Assembly (NCBI RefSeq): GCF_028372415.1
Contig: NC_092878.1
Span: 29,680,903-29,744,902, forward strand
Direction of reading: 5' to 3'
Length of the DNA: 64,000 nt
From: Notamacropus eugenii
Taxonomy: Eukaryota; Chordata; Mammalia; Diprotodontia; Macropodidae
Under the pieces are notes generated by a model. It was not told the origin of the DNA. It saw only the letters and a program-made list of their open reading frames with translations, and ran no database searches. The translations under genes and the position numbers were made by a program. Shown here piece after piece: positions 23,640 to 61,400 of this stretch (positions are counted from its first letter, which is position 1; every line of letters starts with the position of its first letter).

Positions 23640-23869
23640 TATCTCGGTCGAGGGGCGGAGACAAGGGGGAGGGAGAACACCCATTGGTCACCGGGCACCT
23701 CAGACACGCCCACCGTCCGGTAGCGGGAGGCGGAGCCGGCTCCTCAGTCTGTTGCCGGAAGCGGGCAGAGAGCGCCGGAAGTTGAGGTCTAGGGCTTCCG
23801 TTCCGGAAGTTGCAGGCGGTTTACGGGAGCGCCGACTGAGCGGCTGCTGGTGCTGTGAAGCTCGGCGCG
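23640..23869 (+). promoter_or_regulatory. CCNDBP1: CCNDBP1 core promoter with ETS, CCAAT and GC boxes
   Basis: No TATA box is seen. An inverted CCAAT (attgg) is near 23682, GC boxes (ggggcggag; gggaggcggag) at about 23651 and 23725, and ETS-type CCGGAAG motifs at 23755-23762, 23775-23782 and 23803-23810 with an inverted CTTCCG at 23795-23800. This is the usual make-up of a housekeeping CpG-island promoter; factor identity is inferred from motifs only. Confidence 0.7.
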
Positions 23870-23966
23870 ATGGATCTCGGGGCGGCGGGACCGAGCCCGG
23901 AGGAGCCCGTGGCGCAGCTGCGGAGGCTCATCGGGGTGCTGCGCTCCTTACTGCCGCGGGTGCGGG
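23870..23966 (+). CDS. CCNDBP1: CCNDBP1 exon 1 (coding part)
   Basis: ATG at 23870, 32 codons plus 1 nt, donor gtgaggg. It encodes MDLGAAGPSPEEPVAQLRRL and continues to LLPRVR, comparable to the human EQLRHL..LLLPRVR region. Confidence 0.9.
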
Positions 23967-26900
23967 GTGAGGGCCTGGGCTGCGGCGGGAGGGGCCCGGG
24001 GCGGGGGCCGGGGCCGGGGCCGGAGTCCGGGCCCCTTCTTTCCCTTCTCTCACGAGCCGCCCCGTCCCTCCGCAGACGGCGAGGCCCGGAAGACCGCGGA
24101 GGCGTTCGATGCGCACAGATTTTGGGACCAGCTCGGTGAGTGAGGCCCGCCTCTGGCGTTTGGGAGGGTCCGCAGCTCCCTCCTGGGCGCCGGGACACCG
24201 CGGCCCGGGAGACGGGAGGGCAACCGGAGCCGGGGGCGGCGGCCCGGGAGGGTGGGGATATGGGCCGCGGCCCAGCCCGGACCCGTGCCCCTTCTCGGCG
24301 CCCGCCGCCGCCTCCCCCATCGAGCCTTTCCTCCCCCAGGCCAGAGGGCCTTGGCCGTGTCCCAGGAAGCCACGAAGCTGAGCCTGGCCTTCGCGAGACC
24401 GCCCCTGCCTTCCCCCGAGGTGGGTTTGCCCCGGGCCCGTGGGCCGCCCCTTTTCTCTTCCCCTGCTTTTGTCTAGAACCAAAGGCAGCTGAGCCCCCAG
24501 GTTTCTACCGAGCCAGGTACCCCAGGTGGGGTAAGGTTATCCGCAAGCTTCCCCTGCTGTTCGTTTCCATGAAAGGAAGTCTGTGCATAGACTGTAGTCT
24601 ATAAGTATGTATGTATGCATATACATATACACACGTACACATGGACACACACATCAAGATTCGATATATCTGTTTTTTTCCACTTTCACCTCACCTGCAG
24701 TGATGAACTTGTCCAAGTCTGCCCCTTTCATGCCAGCAGTAAGTTGAAATGATGGATAGGAAAGTGCCTGAGTTCCCTGGATAAAAAGCAGACCATAAAT
24801 ACAGGATAATGATAGTGGGGTTTTTCCCCCCAAAAATTTCCTCTTTCTAAAATTTTTATAGCGTACTTGGAAAATCCTAGAGACATCATGAATTAACAGT
24901 GTAACATCATTTTATGTAGATATCTATATAGCAAATATGGATATTCATTTCAGTGTTTTTCTTCACTCCAGGGTGAAAAGTAAAAGTAGGATTTAGTTTC
25001 CAGTCGATTTTAATGCTACGTCTCCATATAGTTTACAGTGTTATGTGTGCGTGCCTGTTCTCTAATCATAATTTGTTTGGATGTATAAGCTTCTAGAAGT
25101 CTGGAACGTTTTTAACTTAAATCCCTTTATTTATAGGAACTTAACAAAATAGACTCGAAAATTGTGTTCTGAAATCACAACGTGTTAAGCATATGGGGAA
25201 GAGGAGAAAGAAATGTGTTTTAGTCTGATATTTTTTTATTGCTTAATATGAACTGAGTGCTAAAGTGAAAGAATTATAGCACTGAATTAATTTTGTGCGT
25301 ATAGAATTAAGAGCAGGAGATCACTGAAAGACTCACTGTAGGAAAATAGACGTGAGGAGTATTAGATCTCTTCTAGTAACCCTCTGGTTTAAGTTGGGAT
25401 TCCCCAAAAGTAGGCTGTCCAAAATTTTGGTGTGTGTGATTCAGAGTAGGTTCTCAGCATCCTGAAACAGTGTTAACTCTTTCTCTTTCATACAATAGAT
25501 ATTTTGTTGACTGGGGTGTATGGGTGTTCAGTATCCAAACCCTGGATAGTATTGAGTAGGTGATCAGTAAATGCTTGATAGATAATGATGAAGTTCTCTA
25601 GGGCAGTTGCTTTTCATCATGTCACTCTTAATTTCCTCATTTTGGAATGGATCTGTGTTTTTTGTAGGACTGCAGGAAACTCTGTGAAAGTATCCAGAAT
25701 GCTGTGTTGGCAGAGGTTTCTACATACTACTGGCTTCCCAAAGATCAAGGTAACCTGCTTTGCACACGTAGATACTTAAGTATTCAAGATATAATTTTTG
25801 AATGAGTGAGTGAAAGCTCTAGCAGGATTCTTGTGCCGGATCTCTTTTGGGCAGAACACTATTACCTTTCTAGTCAGAAAACTACAAATTAATGGGATTG
25901 ATGAGCAGTAGGAAGGACAAGGCAGGTCATTTGTGAAGTGTAGGTACTGCCTGCTACCCTGCAGCGTATAGACTATCTGCTCAAAGAAAACGATTTCTCC
26001 CTGAAAGACCTCTAGGATGCTTAAAATTTGGCTTTGGTTGCAGGCATCACATTACGAAAAATGGTTCGAGATACCATTGTGGATGTAGTGGAGGGGATGG
26101 CCCAGCTTGCAGAGGTGATCGTCAGAGCTCGACCTCAATGGTAATGACCTAGTTCTAGTTGTTACTTTGTGGGACTCATAGTGCCTGGGAAGGAAGGAAA
26201 ACCCCTGTGAATTTTCTTTTGGGCATCAGGATGGGTCAGTCAGGAAGGATACTTTTTAGGAGATAGGGATTTGAGTTGTTGATATCCTCATTGTTTTTGC
26301 TCTTTAGCATATCACACGAGTATCTAATATCAACTGGCAGTATCTGGGAAACATGTGACCAGGTGTCTCACCTCCCAAAAGGTGAGTGAGGTAGTGGGAG
26401 GTGTGGTGATGATTGTATTCAGCTATATGAGAGGGAATGGGTGCTTTTCACATCTCACTTCCAGTTTTGTAGCATTCATAATGTAATCCAGATTTAACAA
26501 GTAAGAGACTTTTAAAAAATTAGCTGTCACTGCTGAAAGTTAGAAAAAGGAGATTTGATGTTACTGTCTTCTCAATTATTATTCCTTTCTCAATGCCCCA
26601 AATTACCCTCTCCCTTCTGTGCAAATTCCATTAGGGAATTTTAATATTTGTTGAATATTTGGGGTACATGTACCTAGTTTTACTCATAGTGTTAGGAACA
26701 CTGCTGAAATAGTCATTAGATAGAGCCAGGTGTTTCTGATGGGACACTCTTGGAATAAGTGATTTCCAAATGGACCCTGATTTAAGCATTTTAGTTCTTC
26801 TTGGGACTTTATTTTTATACTGAAAAGGGAGGGTATCAGTGGAAAACGTTTTACGTTCAAACTCCATAAAACCTTTTGTTAAATACTTCTCTGTACAAAG

Positions 26901-29900
26901 CCCTCTGCTCAGTGGGGGTGGAAGCAAGATATAAAGATTACATAAGACAGGGCTCTTATCCTCATGGAATTTACAGTTAAGTAGGAGAATTATGAGATAT
27001 ACATATAACATCCCAACATACCTAACACAGAGTAATATGAAAAAAACATAAGGTACAGAAAAGTGCAGGGGGCTGGGAGACCGAGAAAACTTCCCAGAGA
27101 GGATGGCATTTGAGTTGGGCTTTAGAGAATGGACAGGAATTCATATGCAGAGGAGTACAGGGAGGGCATTCCCAGCACATAATTAAATAATGAGAGAAAA
27201 GAAAAACAGGAAAGCATGGAGTGTGAAAGGGGACCAAGCAAGTAGTTCAGTTTGGTTGGAGTAGCAGAGAGTATTATGGGAGAAAATTGGGAAAGGCTAG
27301 GGGGAAGTAGCGCCAAATGGTGGAAGTCTTTAGATGCCAGGTCAAAGAATTGGCATGTATCCAGCATTCATTAGTGAGCCACTGAAGATTTTTGAGCAGG
27401 AAATGACACGACCAGATGCATAAGAAAGATTATGTTAGCAGTAGTATGAAGTGTGAAATAGAGGGGGACTGTGTCAATAATCCAAGCAGATGGGAATTAG
27501 GGCCTGTACTGAGGGATTAGCTGGGCGGCTCACTGGGTAAAGCACTGGACGTGGAGTCAAGAAGACCTGAGTTCAAATATGACCTCGAACACTTAGCTAG
27601 CTGGGTGTCCTTAGGCAAGTCATTTAACCTCTGTTTGCCTTAATCCACTGGAGAAAGAAATGCAAACCACTGTGTATCTTTACCAAGATACAAAGGGTTG
27701 GACACAACTGAACAACAACTGGGGTTAGAGATTAGGGGAAAGATGTGAGATATGTGCTAAGGTAACTTGGTATCTGATACGAGAGAGAGCGGAGAGAGAA
27801 TCAAAGACAGCACTGAGCTTTCAGACATGGGACCCTTGGTGAATGGTGGTGTCACTGAAACATTTATCCCCTCCTTAGAGCTGCTATAAGTGAGAAATTA
27901 TCGTTCGTTCCTAGTAAGATGCTAGAGAATTTGTCAGGATGTTCCTTTAATTTGTGTTTCTCTTATTGTGCTTATAGATAACAAAGCAGCAGCCCTTTTA
28001 ACGCTGGCTTCATATCTGAGGGTAGTGAAGGATGCACTTGAGGAAATGGAGCAGGTAAATCACTGGAAAACAACCTCTTAGGTAATAGATGAATGGAAAT
28101 CAAGTAGCTTTAAAGTGAAGAAGCAGTTTCCTAAACGTTAACTGAATTGATTTTAATCCAACTTTCACTCTGTTGACTGTGTTAACCTGTGTTCCACTGT
28201 TTGCTTAATTTGTGACCTAATTCTTGTATCGCTAATTATAAAAACAGCTTATAATTATAATAACAGCGTAGTACTTTATGGTCATTATCTTAATCCTTTT
28301 TAAAAGGTAGATAGGTAGTATGACTATATCCATTTCACAGATCAAGAAATGAGGCTCAGAGAGATTAATGATGTGCCTAGAGTCATCTGACTAGTGAATG
28401 GTAGAGCCAGGATTTGGATCTAGTACTTTTTCTGCTATGCCATTTATTAAAACTTACTATGTGAATGTTACAGTAGCATAATTGCTTAAATTTGTAGCTC
28501 TTACCAAAATAGCTTGGGAGTTTGGCTTTTTTGTTACTGTTTATTTTGATAATGACTGGAAGACAGGCTTGGCTCTCAGTGGGTGGGACTGAACCAAAGA
28601 GAATTAGATGCCTTTTCCCCTGAGAATTTAATATGATAGTTACCCAAATTTAATATATTGTCTTCCAGGCACAAGGGGATGGTGGAGACCCTTACAGTGA
28701 CATCTTGGAAGATGATGAATTGGGATCTCGGGGTAATAGGGACACCTATTGGTCAGAAGAGGACCAGCAGCTCTTAGCCCCATGTATGGGTCTGATGAAA
28801 GCCTCTAAAGCTTGCCTCAAGAAAGTCAGGTCATCGGTGGAGACCCATGGGAAGACAATTGTCTCTGATCAGGTTGCCCAGCTCGATGACATTGTAGACA
28901 TTTCCAATGAGATCAGCCCTAGGTAAGTCTTCAGCTTGAGATAATTGACCTTTTCAGCTTTCTTCATCCTCTCTGTTCCCCCCCCACCCCGGCCCCATAT
29001 TTCATAACACAAGCTACATTCCAGGTAAATTCAACTATTTGCTGGTCTCCAAACTTGCCCTGTACTTCATCCCTTTGCTTTTGTTTATGCTGGAAACCTC
29101 CCTGCGGCCCCACCCCCCCTCACCTCCCAGTTCTGCCTTCTTGGCCTACTCAGATTTCTATTCTTCCATGAAACTGTCTCTGGGTCTCCCCTCTCTTTCC
29201 CAAAACACATTTTTTCCCTCCTTTGAACTTCCATAATACATTATTTCCCCAACTGTTCCAAAGAACCTTGTGTATCACCAAGGCAATGAATGAATGAATA
29301 AATGAATGTAGCTAGATGTGTGGAAACATTGGCACCCTGGCTTCTGCTTGGGGTGCCATCCTCCCATTTCTGTAGTGGATCAGACACTTTCCCTCTAAAA
29401 TGCAAATGGAGTTTTTACAGCTGCACAGATATATTGCTAGTACATATTATATGTATAAGCTATAGGTGTTGAGTTTAATTGCATCCTACTAGGAGCTCTG
29501 TCAGGATTCTCTGTCTGGAGCGTTTTTAGGGAACAGAGGCAGGAGATTTAGGGGGAATGCCTGAATGTCTAAGCCTGATTTGTGTTTTTACTGTAAATGC
29601 TTTTGTTCACCAGTCTCCGCCTGGGCCTGTGTCTTCAGTTTTGCTGTTATTGACTCTTGCTTTCTGCTTCTAGTGTGGATGAGTTGGCTCTGAGCATGTA
29701 TCCACCTTTGAATCGAATGGCTGTGCGACTAAATGTAAGTATTATGGGAGAGGAGCAACTGCCGACGTGCATTTCTAGTTCTCTGTGGTGTTTTCTCAAA
29801 GGGGCGGTGTATTTGTTTGTGATTGTAGCAGATATCATTAGCTCCTTCCTTCATAGCCTTGAAAATTAAAAATAAAACTATCTAACAAATTGAATGCAAT

Positions 29901-30973
29901 TTTTTTTTCATAAACCCAGCTTGACTGTTAACCATCTACAAATAATATAAAATACTTAGGAGTCTCCCTGCCAAGACAAACCCAGGAACTATATGAACAT
30001 AATTATAAAACACTTTTCGCACAAATAAAGTCAGATCTAAACAGTTGGAAAAATATCACTTGCTCGTGGATGGGCCGAGCCATCATAATAAAAATGACAA
30101 CTCTGCCTAGACTAATTTACTTATTCAGTGCCATATCAATCAAACTACCAAAAAATTATTTGATAGAGCTGGAAAAAACATTTCAGAACACTTACTTCTG
30201 TCTAACCAAGTAAAAAATTACAAAGTGCTGAATTATTTTAAACATTTCTTTTAATTTTAAAGTTCTTTGTATTTTCTTCTTTATCTCTTAATATTCTTCT
30301 AAATCTTTCACTTTAAAATGTATAGAATTTGTTATACATGCTTATATCATGTTACCTTGATATTGGTGCATGTAAAAATTCTGTGTGTTAATTGAAAAGT
30401 GAGAGGGAATACCAGTCACCTCACTTGACAGCTGGGCATGTATTCCAGGCTGTCTACCTTGGGGGACTTAAGGTGAGGCGGGGTTGACCTTTTGTGACTT
30501 GACTTACTCCTCTGTCTCACCCTTCACTCTGCTTTCCTTTTCTGCTGATAGAATGAATTATTTCTCTACTTTTAACTTACAGGCTGCAAAACTTGCATCT
30601 GTGTTGAAAAAGGTTCTTGAAATCACAAAGTACGTATAATGTTCCCAAACCCTCAGAGAGTATGCAAATGGGTTCAGAGCTATCCTTTTTCAGCCACCAT
30701 AGCTCTCATTTCTGTGAGCAGATAATGGTAGACGTGGACTGCATATCACACTGTCCTATTGGATGCTCTGCTCCCCCAGGAAGTTTCTAGGAAAGGTTAT
30801 TGGGGGATGGGCTGTCCTTTGGAACTATCAAGAATTCAGTTTCCTTTCTCCTCACACTCTTCAGGGCAAGTCATGTGTGTCCCCATGAAGAAGAAAACTG
30901 GATCCAGTTTCTCTCAAGTGCCGTTGATCACAACATGAACAAAATCAAGAACCTTACCCAGGGTGAACTCTGA
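23870..30973 (+). CDS. CCNDBP1: CCNDBP1 (cyclin D-type binding protein 1, GCIP/DIP1), complete, 11 coding exons
   Basis: Exons 23870-23966, 24076-24135, 24340-24419, 25668-25749, 26044-26140, 26308-26381, 27978-28054, 28669-28922, 29674-29734, 30583-30629 and 30865-30973 join with consistent phases into a 345-residue protein (human is 360). CCNDBP1 binds D-type cyclins and Grap2/GADS and restrains E2F-dependent transcription. Hallmarks seen: YYWLPKDQGITLRK (exons 4-5), VEGMAQLAEV, DNKAAALLTLASYL, an acidic patch then YWSEEDQQLL, ASKACLKKVRS, and DQVAQLDDIVDISNEISPSV, all matching the human protein I remember. The start ATG follows gcgcg in the CpG island; an in-frame GTG 15 nt upstream is not needed. 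The acidic linker of exon 8 is about 15 residues shorter than in human, which accounts for most of the length difference. Confidence 0.95.
24076..24135 (+). CDS. CCNDBP1: CCNDBP1 exon 2
   Basis: Acceptor ccctccgcag, donor gtgagtg; 60 nt, phase 1 to 1; encodes DGEARKTAEAFDAHRFWDQL. Confidence 0.9.
24340..24419 (+). CDS. CCNDBP1: CCNDBP1 exon 3
   Basis: Acceptor cctcccccag, donor gtgggt; 80 nt, phase 1 in and 0 out; encodes a stretch with VSQEATKLSLAF and PPLPSPE. Confidence 0.9.
24491..25667. other. CCNDBP1 intron 3, no gene; short (GTAT)/(CA) repeat
   Basis: A microsatellite-like TATG/CATA/CACA stretch is at 24604-24655; the rest is not recognised. Confidence 0.6.
25668..25749 (+). CDS. CCNDBP1: CCNDBP1 exon 4
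   Basis: Acceptor gttttttgtag, donor gtaacc; 82 nt, phase 0 in and 1 out; encodes DCRKLCESIQNAVLAEVSTY and YWLPKDQ. Confidence 0.92.
26044..26140 (+). CDS. CCNDBP1: CCNDBP1 exon 5
   Basis: Acceptor ttggttgcag, donor gtaatg; 97 nt, phase 1 in and 2 out; encodes GITLRKMVRDTIVDVVEGMA and the following helix. Confidence 0.92.
26308..26381 (+). CDS. CCNDBP1: CCNDBP1 exon 6
   Basis: Acceptor tgctctttag, donor gtgagtg; 74 nt, phase 2 in and 1 out; encodes ISHEYLISTGSIWETCDQVS and HLPK. Confidence 0.88.
26890..27480 (+). repeat. Old interspersed repeat (family of 16035-16560), copy 2
   Basis: acagggctcttatcctcatgg, ggcatttgagttgggcttta, gcattcccagcacata, aagtctttagatgccagg, gccactgaagatttttgagc: the same order of blocks as at 16035. 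Confidence 0.7.
27520..27722 (+). mobile_element. tRNA-type SINE (+)
   Basis: ctgggcggctcactgggtaa, agacctgagttcaaatatga, ccttaggcaagtcatttaac, then ggttggacacaactgaacaa at the end. Confidence 0.85.
27978..28054 (+). CDS. CCNDBP1: CCNDBP1 exon 7
   Basis: Acceptor ttgtgcttatag, donor gtaaat; 77 nt, phase 1 in and 0 out; encodes NKAAALLTLASYLRVVKDAL and EEMEQ. Confidence 0.92.
28255..28445 (-). repeat. MIR-like SINE (-)
   Basis: catttcacagatcaagaaatg, gatgtgcctagagtcatc, ggatttggatctagtac. Confidence 0.7.
28669..28922 (+). CDS. CCNDBP1: CCNDBP1 exon 8, acidic linker and ASKACLKK helix
   Basis: Acceptor ttgtcttccag, donor gtaagt; 254 nt, phase 0 in and 2 out. It carries the acidic DPYSDILEDDELG region, YWSEEDQQLL, ASKACLKKV and DQVAQLDDIVDISNEISP. 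Confidence 0.95.
29005..29310 (+). repeat. L2-like LINE fragment (+)
   Basis: ttgcttttgtttatgctgga, tcttggcctactcagatttc, then an aatgaatgaatgaataaat end. Confidence 0.6.
29674..29734 (+). CDS. CCNDBP1: CCNDBP1 exon 9
   Basis: Acceptor tttctgcttctag, donor gtaagt; 61 nt, phase 2 in and 0 out; encodes VDELALSMYPPLNRMAVRLN. Confidence 0.93.
29925..30212 (+). mobile_element. Internal L1 ORF2 fragment (+) in CCNDBP1 intron 9
   Basis: An open frame from just after 29931 to the stop at 30210-30212 encodes L1 ORF2 sequence (NIKYLGVSLPRQTQELYEHN; LFAQIKSDLNSWKNI; IIKMTTLPRLIYLFSAI). Neither the 5' nor the 3' end of an L1 is present; a short T run (29901-29908) precedes it. Confidence 0.85.
30583..30629 (+). 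CDS. CCNDBP1: CCNDBP1 exon 10
   Basis: Acceptor ttttaacttacag, donor gtacgt; 47 nt, phase 0 in and 2 out; encodes AAKLASVLKKVLEIT. Confidence 0.92.
30865..30973 (+). CDS. CCNDBP1: CCNDBP1 exon 11 and stop
   Basis: Acceptor cacactcttcag; encodes ASHVCPHEEENWIQFLSSAV and ends NLTQGEL with TGA at 30971-30973, aligned with the human C-terminus (ending ELTQSELEL). Confidence 0.93.
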
Positions 30974-31242
30974 GGCTTCTTCCCCTTCCTCTCATGGTGC
31001 CACAACCATGCTCTGATGTCAGCTGTTGTGATGGAGCCAACAAGCTTCCTGGGTCAGGAGAGCTGTAGACTGCACTTAGAAAGGAAGGCTGTGTCCAAAG
31101 GCCATCAAGTAACCAAGACTGTTAAATGTGTGTGAACACTGTGAGCTCGATGCTTTTATGGGCGGAAACAAAAGATGATGATATGACCTATTTATGTTAC
31201 TTGGATTCCTGGAGAGCTTTGTCCTGTATATTCTTTATTTAC

Positions 31243-31248
31243 AATAAA
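31243..31248 (+). promoter_or_regulatory. CCNDBP1: CCNDBP1 poly(A) signal AATAAA
   Basis: AATAAA lies 270 nt after the stop and is followed within 10 nt by a T/GT-rich element (tctttttttgtttgtttcc), the normal downstream element. Confidence 0.85.
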
Positions 31249-31304
31249 ATATCTTTTTTTGTTTGTTTCCAAAGATGATGCCAGGTTTATAATGGCAGTT
31301 CTGT

Positions 31305-31420
31305 GAGTCTGTCAGTCATCAAGTATTAAGCGCCTTCTCTGTTCCAGGCACTTTGCTTTGTGCTGAAGGTGCAGATACAAAATATGAAGCAATCTCCACT
31401 TCCAAGGAGTTTATATTTGT
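31305..31420 (+). repeat. Old repeat fragment (family of 16035-16560)
   Basis: aagtattaagcgccttctct, ccaggcactttgctttgtgc, ccacttccaaggagtttat. Confidence 0.55.
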
Positions 31421-32404
31421 CCTCTACATCTTGCCGCATGTAAAATCAGCGTGCTCCCAAAAGCTTGACCCAAATCACTGTGATTGCTTTGTTGCATTGA
31501 GCTCATTTGCTTTGGTTTTATTAACAGTAAAAGCAGAGCCACCATTCACTGTAACTAGTACAGCACAAGATCTAGGGCTTCATACATGTGTATACTGCAT
31601 TCGCTAATGCAGATGGTGACCCTTCTGTGCTTTGGTATAGATGGTTTCAAAAGATTCTGGTTTGTACCCACCCCCATGCCTTTCTCCCTAACCCCCCCAA
31701 AAGAAAAAAATAGATAGGATAACCTGTTTACTTTTTCCAAACTTATCTTGGCTAGTCTTTGGATGACAAACCCAGAGATATTTCCTGCTTTGTATAAGAG
31801 CTCTATGTTAGAGCTTGTGCTTTCCTGCTCATAGCTTTAGAGAACCAGAGGGCTCATCTTTACCTCAAGGCGTCAGGGCAGAAGTTGACGTTGCGAGGGA
31901 TGGTTAAGATTCTTTGGTTACACTGGAACTTTGCTGAGTTAAAGTTGACAGCTGGCTGGAGCTTGGTATGCTTGGTTGAACAGAGATTTCTTGAAGTGCT
32001 TTTATCTGTCTCCCTATCTATGCTGGAGAGTGGAAGTGAGTCACTTGACCCCAACTGAGCTGTTGTCTTAGAAGATGGAGGTAACGATACTTGGCACTGC
32101 TTAGGGTTTGTGTGAACTGTATTCATTGCACTTTGTGAACTTGAAAGCAGGGGAGAATTGTAAACTGTAAGTATTATAATCTACTCAAATAGTATATGCA
32201 CTACGTAAAAGTGTAAGTCAAATATTTATAAATCAAATGCTGTGGAATGTACTGGAGGGGCTTGGAAGCCTCTGTAAATTTCAATCATCATATATTGAAT
32301 TTTCTTAGATTGAGGTGAACATGGAATGTAATTTCAGTAGCATTTTTTCATGTGTTGAAAAGGGTCTCCTCAGCTCCACCCTAGTCTGTTTTCATCCTGT
32401 AAGG

Positions 32405-32650
32405 ATTGTTCCATTGTGTTAGTCATGCCCCACTCTTTGTGACCCCATTTGGACTGTTTTTGGCAGAGATACTGGAGTGGTTGGTTTGCCGTTTCCTTCT
32501 TTCGCTCGTTTTACAGATGAGGAAACTGATGAAAACAGGGGTAAGTGATTTGCCCAGAGTCACACAGCTAGTAAGTGTCTGAGGTCAGATTTGAACTTAG
32601 GTGTTCCTGACTCCAGGCCCAGGGCTTATCTGCTGCATTGCCTAGCGGCC
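32405..32650 (-). mobile_element. tRNA-type SINE (-)
   Basis: gtcatgccccactctttgtg, gagatactggagtggttgg, tcacacagctagtaagtgtc, gactccaggcccagggct. Confidence 0.88.
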
Positions 32651-32824
32651 TTTAGGAAAGGTGGTCCTCTTGGAGAACCAAGGATGAGCCAGAAGGGTAA
32701 AGTTCAAAAAGGAAATAGAGATGTGGTGTCAGAATGCTTAATGGCTTTTATGGCTTCATATGGTCTATTTCCTATATGTTTGATTGTTTCTACTTAGTTC
32801 TGTATACTAGACGTCTGGTGTGGG

Positions 32825-33000
32825 ACCCACGCTAATCCTGGGGAAGTCAGCCTCTCTGAACCTGTTTTCCCATTTGTAAAATGGCAGTAAGGGTAGCCAC
32901 CTCAGACTTCTTGCTAGACACACACAAGAAAGTGTGCATAAAACACTTTAAAATGTTAGCGTGCAGTATAAATGTTATCTATTACTATTATTTCATTATG
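32825..33000 (+). repeat. MIR-like SINE (+)
   Basis: cctggggaagtcagcctctc, ttttcccatttgtaaaatgg, ataaaacactttaaaatgtta. Confidence 0.65.
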
Positions 33001-33229
33001 TTCAGTGTACGTCTGTAGTTTATGGTAATGGTTAGGGATAATATTGACACATGGTTACTTATCACCAAATCTAATTTGGGGAAGGTAGTTTAAAATATGC
33101 CCTAAGATGTATTTGTTTTTGCTGAATGTGTGAAATTGATAGATTAAATCTCCTCTCCAGTCCCTTTTTCCGTAATCCCCTCCTCTTTCTGCTTCCTTCC
33201 CTTTGCCTCCCCTCTCCTCTCCTCTCTTC

Positions 33230-33345
33230 TCAGAGTAGTGAAGATCACATGAGATGGTAAAGTTGTTTAGCACAGTGCCTGGTGCATAGTAGGTACAATA
33301 TAAATGCTAGCTATCATTATTAATATTTTTTTTATTATTCTGAAA
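33230..33345 (+). repeat. MIR-like 3' end (+)
   Basis: agtgcctggtgcatagtagg then taaatgctagctatcattatt; overlaps the candidate EPB42 poly(A) signal. Confidence 0.65.
33331..33336 (-). promoter_or_regulatory. EPB42: Candidate EPB42 poly(A) signal
   Basis: This is the first AATAAA on the minus strand after the EPB42 stop, about 326 nt downstream. It lies in the AT-rich end of a MIR-like repeat, so the assignment is tentative. Confidence 0.4.
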
Positions 33346-33661
33346 GCTGTAAAACATGTTTAAAAAAAGGTATTAGTATATAATAGGACACCTAATTTTC
33401 AAGGGTTCCATAGCCCAGTGTGGTAGGAGTCCCCTACATATGCATCTCTTGGATCTATTCTGTTCATACCAGAGGCTTAGGAATGATTTGAATTGAAAGA
33501 GCACCTTCCTTCCCACGCTGAAATGATATTAACACATTAGAGAATCTGACATGTTAACACTTTAAGCAACGTGCCTCTCCCCACAGTCCTCTCTAGCTTG
33601 TGTTTCTGAGTGTGTCATTTTGCAACCTTGGAGGGAGCTGAGGGTAGTGCATCAGGCAAAC

Positions 33662-61122
<27,461 letters not shown>

Positions 61123-61400
61123 GTCTCCAAGTTCCTATTATCTATCCAAGAGTAAGAGGAGGCGCAGTCAGACTATTATTTCTGCACTGCCACTTTGAAT
61201 CTCTTTTCCAGGCTGATGGTTGAAGGGGTACTATGTGCTTTAAGACCTTGCTAATGTCAGCGTCTTGTTTCCACTTTCCCTTTTGGGGCCTGGCAGGCTC
61301 TCCTTGGTTATCTTACTGACCAGGTTGTCTGAAGATGACCCATTTTTCTTTTATCTTTGGACTCCATGTTGTGTGGGGTGGGTGTGTTCTCAGCAGGCTA
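61123..61400 (-). promoter_or_regulatory. EPB42: EPB42 5' UTR/promoter region with GATA motifs
   Basis: Three WGATAR sites (AGATAA on the minus strand) occur at 61138-61143, 61308-61313 and 61351-61356, with a further GGATAG at 61142-61147. GATA1 control is expected for an erythroid membrane gene; the transcription start cannot be fixed from sequence. Confidence 0.5.

Larger units (their letters stand above)
22690..24490. promoter_or_regulatory. CpG island over the TMEM62 last exon and CCNDBP1 first exons
   Basis: A sharp rise in G+C and CpG density begins near 22690 and ends near 24490, against AT-rich surroundings. It contains the TMEM62 terminal exon and 3' UTR, the intergenic promoter, and CCNDBP1 exons 1-3. 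Confidence 0.85.
31249..33661. other. Convergent intergenic region between CCNDBP1 and EPB42
   Basis: No coding exon is seen. It holds old repeat fragments (31305-31420, 32405-32650, 32825-33000, 33230-33345) and otherwise unrecognised sequence. Confidence 0.7.

Noticed and set aside
23611..24604. Overlapping open frames of 90-184 codons around the CCNDBP1 promoter and first exons
   Set aside because: GC-driven shadows, rich in Arg/Pro/Gly; only the three spliced exon segments match CCNDBP1.
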